DNA of 15,329 nt from Candidatus Nomurabacteria bacterium (lineage in GTDB: Bacteria; Patescibacteriota; Minisyncoccia; Phycocordibacterales; UBA10002). Made by a program: the position numbers and the translations under genes. The stretch lies in assembly GCA_943354745.1 (NCBI GenBank), contig CALRDB010000025.1, positions 1 through 15,329 on the forward strand, read 5' to 3'. Position 1 is the first letter of the stretch, and the number at the start of each line of letters is the position of its first letter. The notes under the pieces are model-generated. The model made no database searches and had not been told where the DNA came from. It worked only from the letters and a program-made list of their open reading frames with translations. Of this stretch, positions 12,827-15,329 are shown one piece after another.

Positions 12827-13240
12827 TTATGCTTTCTTAGGACGTTTAGCTCCATACGAACTGCGTCCTTTCATACGCTTCTCGACACCACCGGCATCGA
12901 GTACGCCACGGACAATCTGATAACGAAGGTTAACGTCTTTTACACGACCACCGCGAAGAAGTACCACCGCGTGCTCTTGCAGGTTATGCCCCATTCCCGG
13001 TATATAGGCAGTGACTTCCATACCATTGGTAAGTCGGACACGGGCGATCTTTCGGATAGCTGAGTTTGGCTTACGGGGAGTCTTGGTGGTTACTTTCGTG
13101 CAGACACCGCGCTTAAACGGCGCGTTGTAATAAACCGGCTTGTTTTTGAGAACATTAAAGCCTTTCATGAGCGCCGGGGTCTTGCTCTTATAGGGAGCAG
13201 TTGTGCGCTTTCGTTTGACGAGTTGATTGATGGTCGGCAT
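12827..13240 (-). CDS. rpsL: 30S ribosomal protein S12
   Basis: 137 residues from the ATG at 13240 (MPTINQLVKRKR matches the family start; a longer frame from 13357 overlaps the M50 gene and is rejected). S12 lines the decoding centre. Conserved: KRGVCTKV, TPRKPNSAIRK, RVRLTNG, PGMGHNLQEHAVVLLRGGRV and the end YGAKRPKKA. Two oddities: ~15 extra residues around 25-39 (MKGFNVLKNKPVYYN) between PAL and the RGVC strand, and arginine 56 where E. coli has lysine 43, a streptomycin-resistance position. The loop after GGRVKD is one residue short (VNLRY instead of LPGVRY). It follows the M50 gene by 50 nt and precedes rpsG by 124 nt, probably one transcript. Confidence 0.97.
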   Translation of the reverse strand: MPTINQLVKRKRTTAPYKSKTPALMKGFNVLKNKPVYYNAPFKRGVCTKVTTKTPRKPNSAIRKIARVRLTNGMEVTAYIPGMGHNLQEHAVVLLRGGRVKDVNLRYQIVRGVLDAGGVEKRMKGRSSYGAKRPKKA

Positions 13241-13257
13241 AAACAAGTAGTGGGCAA

Positions 13258-13272
13258 TACTGTAATACAGTA
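13258..13272. promoter_or_regulatory. 15-bp perfect palindrome upstream of rpsL
   Basis: TACTGTAATACAGTA is a 7-1-7 inverted repeat in the 50-nt M50-rpsL spacer, 17 nt before the rpsL start. It could be a repressor site or a small mRNA hairpin. The half-sites are too close for the classical E. coli LexA spacing. No regulator assigned. Confidence 0.35.
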
Positions 13273-13290
13273 GCCTGAAAAAAGCAACCG

Positions 13291-13905
13291 CTAGAGGGAG
13301 GAGATACCCGTTAACCCCGAAAAAATGAAACCGATAACGGGCGTAAGGTACTGCCACAAGAAGACAATGAAGAAGAGTACGATGAAGAAACCATAGCGTT
13401 CCAACGACTCTCGTACATGTTGCAGATGGTACGGCAAGAAAGAAAACAAGATTTTTGACCCATCGAGTGGAGGAACGGGAACGAGATTAAAGATAGCTAA
13501 TACGATATTCATAATAACAACTAGAACGGCAATATGCAGAAATGAGGGTGATAGAACTTCTCCACCGAACCGAACCACGAGCCCAAATACCGTCGCAATA
13601 AAGATGTTAGCTAGAGGTCCCGCTCCAGCAACCATCGCTTCACCATGCTTCCCTTTTAGATTATAGGGATTCACTGGCACAGGTTTCGCCCATCCGAACA
13701 TAACACCCGCACTCATAAAGAAGAGTGCCATCGGTACCACTATTGAACCTATAGGATCGATATGAGATAGCGGATTAAGCGAAAGCCTACCTTGTAACCG
13801 CGCGGTTGGGTCTCCAAGGTAATTTGCCATGAGGCCATGAGAAACCTCATGTGCCACGACGGACACAATCAAGATGAGAATTGAAAAAATGGCATCAAGT
13901 TGCAT
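13291..13905 (-). CDS. M50-family (site-2-protease-like) membrane metalloprotease
   Basis: 204 residues, mostly hydrophobic, with about five or six membrane segments. The zinc motif HEVSH is at 19-23 inside the first segment (VVAHEVSHGLMANYL), and the second metal site N-LVPVPPLDG is at 140-149 with D148 as probable ligand. GDPTA (31-35) and GWAKPVPVNP (71-80) are also typical of the short M50 proteins of this type. These enzymes cleave within membranes, but the substrate of this one is unknown. The start at 13905 is the ATG opening the first membrane segment. It is divergent from rpmB and 50 nt before rpsL, so it may head the rpsL-rpsG transcript. Confidence 0.93.
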   Translation of the reverse strand: MQLDAIFSILILIVSVVAHEVSHGLMANYLGDPTARLQGRLSLNPLSHIDPIGSIVVPMALFFMSAGVMFGWAKPVPVNPYNLKGKHGEAMVAGAGPLANIFIATVFGLVVRFGGEVLSPSFLHIAVLVVIMNIVLAIFNLVPVPPLDGSKILFSFLPYHLQHVRESLERYGFFIVLFFIVFLWQYLTPVIGFIFSGLTGISSL

Positions 13906-13962
13906 ATTTGTGATTCTATGATACCATTTCCGAGCTTATTCATACATCTTTTCTTCTTGTCC

Positions 13963-14000
13963 TGTTCGTAATTTCGTATTAGTTCGTAGTTCGCATTGTT
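13963..14000 (+). repeat. TTCGTA-type leader repeat in front of rpmB
   Basis: TTCGTA at 13965, 13973 and 13983 and TTCGCA at 13990. The last bases abut the ATG at 14001. Block by block (TGTTCGTAATTTCGTAT, AGTTCGTA, GTTCG, ATTGT, ATG) it matches the fusA leader, which lies ~2.9 kb away on the other strand. Confidence 0.85.
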
Positions 14001-14240
14001 ATGAAAACTTGCCCTATCACCAAAAAAGGTCCTCAACGAGCCGGTGGCTACAGCAACCGCACTCGCGCGACACAGTTCAACCCGACCGGGATGAAACGAC
14101 GTCAGCTTAACCTGCAGAAAAAGCGCATCTACATTCCTGAGCTCAAAAAGACTATGACTATGGTTATCTCCACGAAGGCCATTAAGACGATCCAGAAAAG
14201 AGGAGCGTACGCAACACTCAAGAAAGCGGGACTGATTTAA
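14001..14240 (+). CDS. rpmB: 50S ribosomal protein L28
   Basis: 79 residues, the usual length. Conserved: MKTCPITKKGPQRAGGYSNR at the N-terminus, FNPTGMKRRQLNLQKKRIYI in the middle, and STKAIKTIQKRGAYATLKKA near the end. L28 is a small 23S-rRNA-binding protein needed late in 50S assembly. It is the only ribosomal gene on the plus strand here, divergent from the M50-rpsL-rpsG group by 95 nt. It has no Shine-Dalgarno; the leader is a TTCGTA repeat. No clear -35/-10 pair was found in the divergent spacer. Confidence 0.97.
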   Translation: MKTCPITKKGPQRAGGYSNRTRATQFNPTGMKRRQLNLQKKRIYIPELKKTMTMVISTKAIKTIQKRGAYATLKKAGLI

Positions 14241-14325
14241 AGAAAGCTTTTAGCTTCTGGATTCGACTGGCTCACCATCCCGAAGAACTTGAGGGATAGC
14301 TGATAGCTTATAGAAAAGCACAAAC

Positions 14326-14365
14326 AGAATACCCGCCTTGCGCATCTGCGTAAGGCGGGTATTCT
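14326..14365. repeat. Long palindrome between rpmB and the next gene
   Basis: 19-bp arms (AGAATACCCGCCTTGCGCA and its complement) with one mismatch that still pairs as G-U in RNA, and a 2-nt centre. There is no U-run on the plus strand, so it is a poor intrinsic terminator for rpmB. It resembles the CCCGCC-type palindrome after rpsJ in base content. It ends 10 nt before the start codon of the next gene. Confidence 0.65.
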
Positions 14366-14375
14366 ATGGATAGAT

Positions 14376-14798
14376 ATGAAAAAGTTATTTTCCGTTATAT
14401 GGAGAATGGCTTTAGCCATTTTCTTCATCCTATTCCTGATGCTCCCGGCCATCTATGCGTATGCACCTAGTTTTGTTAGTTTGACATATCTAGTCCTTAC
14501 TGGACTGGCAATACTGCTTGCCCACGGAAACGATGACTCTACTCATCACGAAATACAGTCGACTAAAGAGCCGTCACGAAAAGCATGCGAAAAGGCTTTC
14601 GAAAAACTCCAACAATGGACGTCCGAGAACGTTATAAACGCAGAAAACTTCGGCTACCACAAGCAGCTTACGGAGGAGTGTGAACGCTATTTGGATAGAC
14701 ATCTGATGAGCTATCCATATGACGAGGTACTCCCCCTTTTCAGGTGGTATAGAGCCTACATCAACCGTTCCTACGACTTCACTATTAAGAAATGGTAA
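14376..14798 (+). CDS. Membrane protein of unknown function
   Basis: 140 residues. Two hydrophobic helices near the N-terminus (~8-29 WRMALAIFFILFLMLPAIYA and ~34-50 SLTYLVLTGLAILLA) are followed by a ~90-residue soluble charged domain, probably helical (SRKACEKAFEKLQQW, KQLTEECERYLDRHLM, FRWYRAYINRSYDF). No family recognised. Start at 14376: GGATAG lies 5 nt upstream as a weak ribosome site, and MKKLF opens the first helix. It is downstream of rpmB past a large palindrome and convergent with the ComEC-like gene, with which it shares a terminator region. Confidence 0.75.
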   Translation: MKKLFSVIWRMALAIFFILFLMLPAIYAYAPSFVSLTYLVLTGLAILLAHGNDDSTHHEIQSTKEPSRKACEKAFEKLQQWTSENVINAENFGYHKQLTEECERYLDRHLMSYPYDEVLPLFRWYRAYINRSYDFTIKKW

Positions 14799-14801
14799 TT
14801 C

Positions 14802-14830
14802 AGCCAGAACCGACTTCTGGCTATTTTTTT
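14802..14830 (+). terminator. Rho-independent terminator of the unknown membrane protein gene
   Basis: The stem AGCCAGAA/TTCTGGCT with a 5-nt loop, then A and seven T, is 4 nt past the stop codon. The T-run doubles as the last two lysine codons of the convergent ComEC-like gene, so the two genes' ends interlock. Confidence 0.85.
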
Positions 14831-15329
14831 ACTCGAATAGTCTCCCCATCCGATTCCATCACTACCCTCCCCTGAAGATCGGTTCGTAGCACTTCCACTC
14901 CAAATTGAGAAAGTGTGTCGAGTGTTTCTTTGTGAGGATGCCCGTAACTGTTCCCCTTTCCATCAGAGATCACAGCGTACAGTGGAGACACATATCCTAC
15001 AAACTCCGGAGAGGTTGAGGTACGCGACCCATGATGTCCTACCTTTAGCACATCGCTGTGCAAGCTCTTTCCGTCAAGCGAATCAAGGTATTTTTCGATG
15101 TTTTGTGGAGCGTCACCGGTAAACAGAATAGAAGTGTTGCCGTACACCAGTCTACCTACAAGGGATCCGTCATTCGTCGCAAGTCCCGAAATCTCTCGGT
15201 CAGGGAAAAGCACTTCAAAATATACACCGCCTCCCAACTCTATTTTTTGTCCGCGAAGCGCGGTAACTTTGACGGCTTTCTCTTCCACTATTTTCTCCTC
15301 AAGCGCCTTATATTCACTTGAAGCTCCCA
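14821..15329 (-). CDS. ComEC/Rec2-like protein, C-terminal metallo-beta-lactamase part (5' end outside window)
   Basis: 169 codons are visible and the frame stays open to the window edge (ASSEYKALEEKIVEEKAVKV upstream of a possible internal GTG at 15288), so this is the 3' end of a longer gene. FTGDAP, the metal-binding VLKVGHHGS, and the end with SDGKGNSYGHPHKETL and RTDLQGRVV are the typical last third of the metallo-beta-lactamase-like domain attached to ComEC, the inner-membrane channel for DNA uptake. The first metal motif (HxHxDH) and any membrane channel domain would lie outside the window. A stand-alone hydrolase of the same superfamily is the alternative. It is convergent with the upstream membrane protein gene. 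Confidence 0.85.
   Translation of the reverse strand, partial: GASSEYKALEEKIVEEKAVKVTALRGQKIELGGGVYFEVLFPDREISGLATNDGSLVGRLVYGNTSILFTGDAPQNIEKYLDSLDGKSLHSDVLKVGHHGSRTSTSPEFVGYVSPLYAVISDGKGNSYGHPHKETLDTLSQFGVEVLRTDLQGRVVMESDGETIRVKK

Noticed and set aside
13258..13272. LexA box
   Set aside because: The half-sites CTGT and ACAG are present but separated by only 3 nt instead of the 8 of the classical E. coli site.
13241..13357. Longer S12 starting at 13357
   Set aside because: It overlaps the M50 peptidase gene, and the extra 39 residues have no counterpart in S12; MPTINQLV at 13240 is the family start.

Overview
The window reads as a chromosomal segment of a Patescibacteria (CPR) genome, most likely Parcubacteria-like. 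This is inferred from the style of the ribosomal proteins and EF-Tu (the stretch before the EF-Tu switch-I threonine lacks the usual RGITI), the cysteine-bearing Ig-like surface modules, the peptidoglycan-binding/pseudopilin-like protein, and the many palindromic spacers. TGA acts as a stop (end of the RelE-like toxin gene) and no in-frame TGA codon is needed, so the genetic code is standard.

Layout, right to left because most genes are on the minus strand: the C-terminal part of a ComEC-like metallo-beta-lactamase protein (15329-14821, cut by the window edge); on the plus strand a two-helix membrane protein of unknown function (14376-14798) and rpmB/L28 (14001-14240); then on the minus strand an M50 site-2-protease-family peptidase (13905-13291), rpsL/S12 (13240-12827), rpsG/S7 (12702-12232), a strong terminator, an 80-aa membrane protein (12107-11865), an RHH antitoxin/RelE-like toxin pair (11649-11156), fusA/EF-G (11046-8902), a 942-aa modular secreted protein with coiled coil, Ig/PKD modules and DUF4214 (8626-5798), a 557-aa modular secreted protein with a dockerin-like calcium-binding segment (5493-3820), tuf/EF-Tu (3458-2262), rpsJ/S10 (2156-1770), and the start of a secreted protein with peptidoglycan-binding and pseudopilin-like domains (1596 to beyond base 1).

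This is the classical str operon order (rpsL-rpsG-fusA-tuf-rpsJ), but it is broken up: terminators and separate promoters divide it, a toxin-antitoxin pair sits in front of fusA, two large surface proteins separate fusA from tuf, and rpsJ is followed by another surface protein instead of rplC. The three surface proteins share an SPNG(G/D)E beta-module, and two share Ig-like and PKD-like modules, so they probably act together at the cell surface. Their partners cannot be seen here.

The most unusual content is non-coding. (i) A ~100-nt element occurs twice, each time downstream of a surface-protein stop codon and in the same orientation, with compensatory changes in its hairpins. (ii) TTCGTA-rich sequence fills the spacers in front of fusA, rpmB, rpsJ and rpsG. 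The fusA and rpmB leaders are nearly the same sequence although the genes are on opposite strands, and the tuf-rpsJ spacer is a long palindrome. (iii) A second, diverged copy of the last ten fusA codons plus stop lies just past the real fusA stop, behind a strong hairpin. (iv) A palindrome after rpsJ is flanked by 9-bp direct repeats, like a small inserted element. (v) The antitoxin promoter carries two direct repeats one helical turn apart. No tRNA, rRNA, CRISPR array or transposase gene was recognised.
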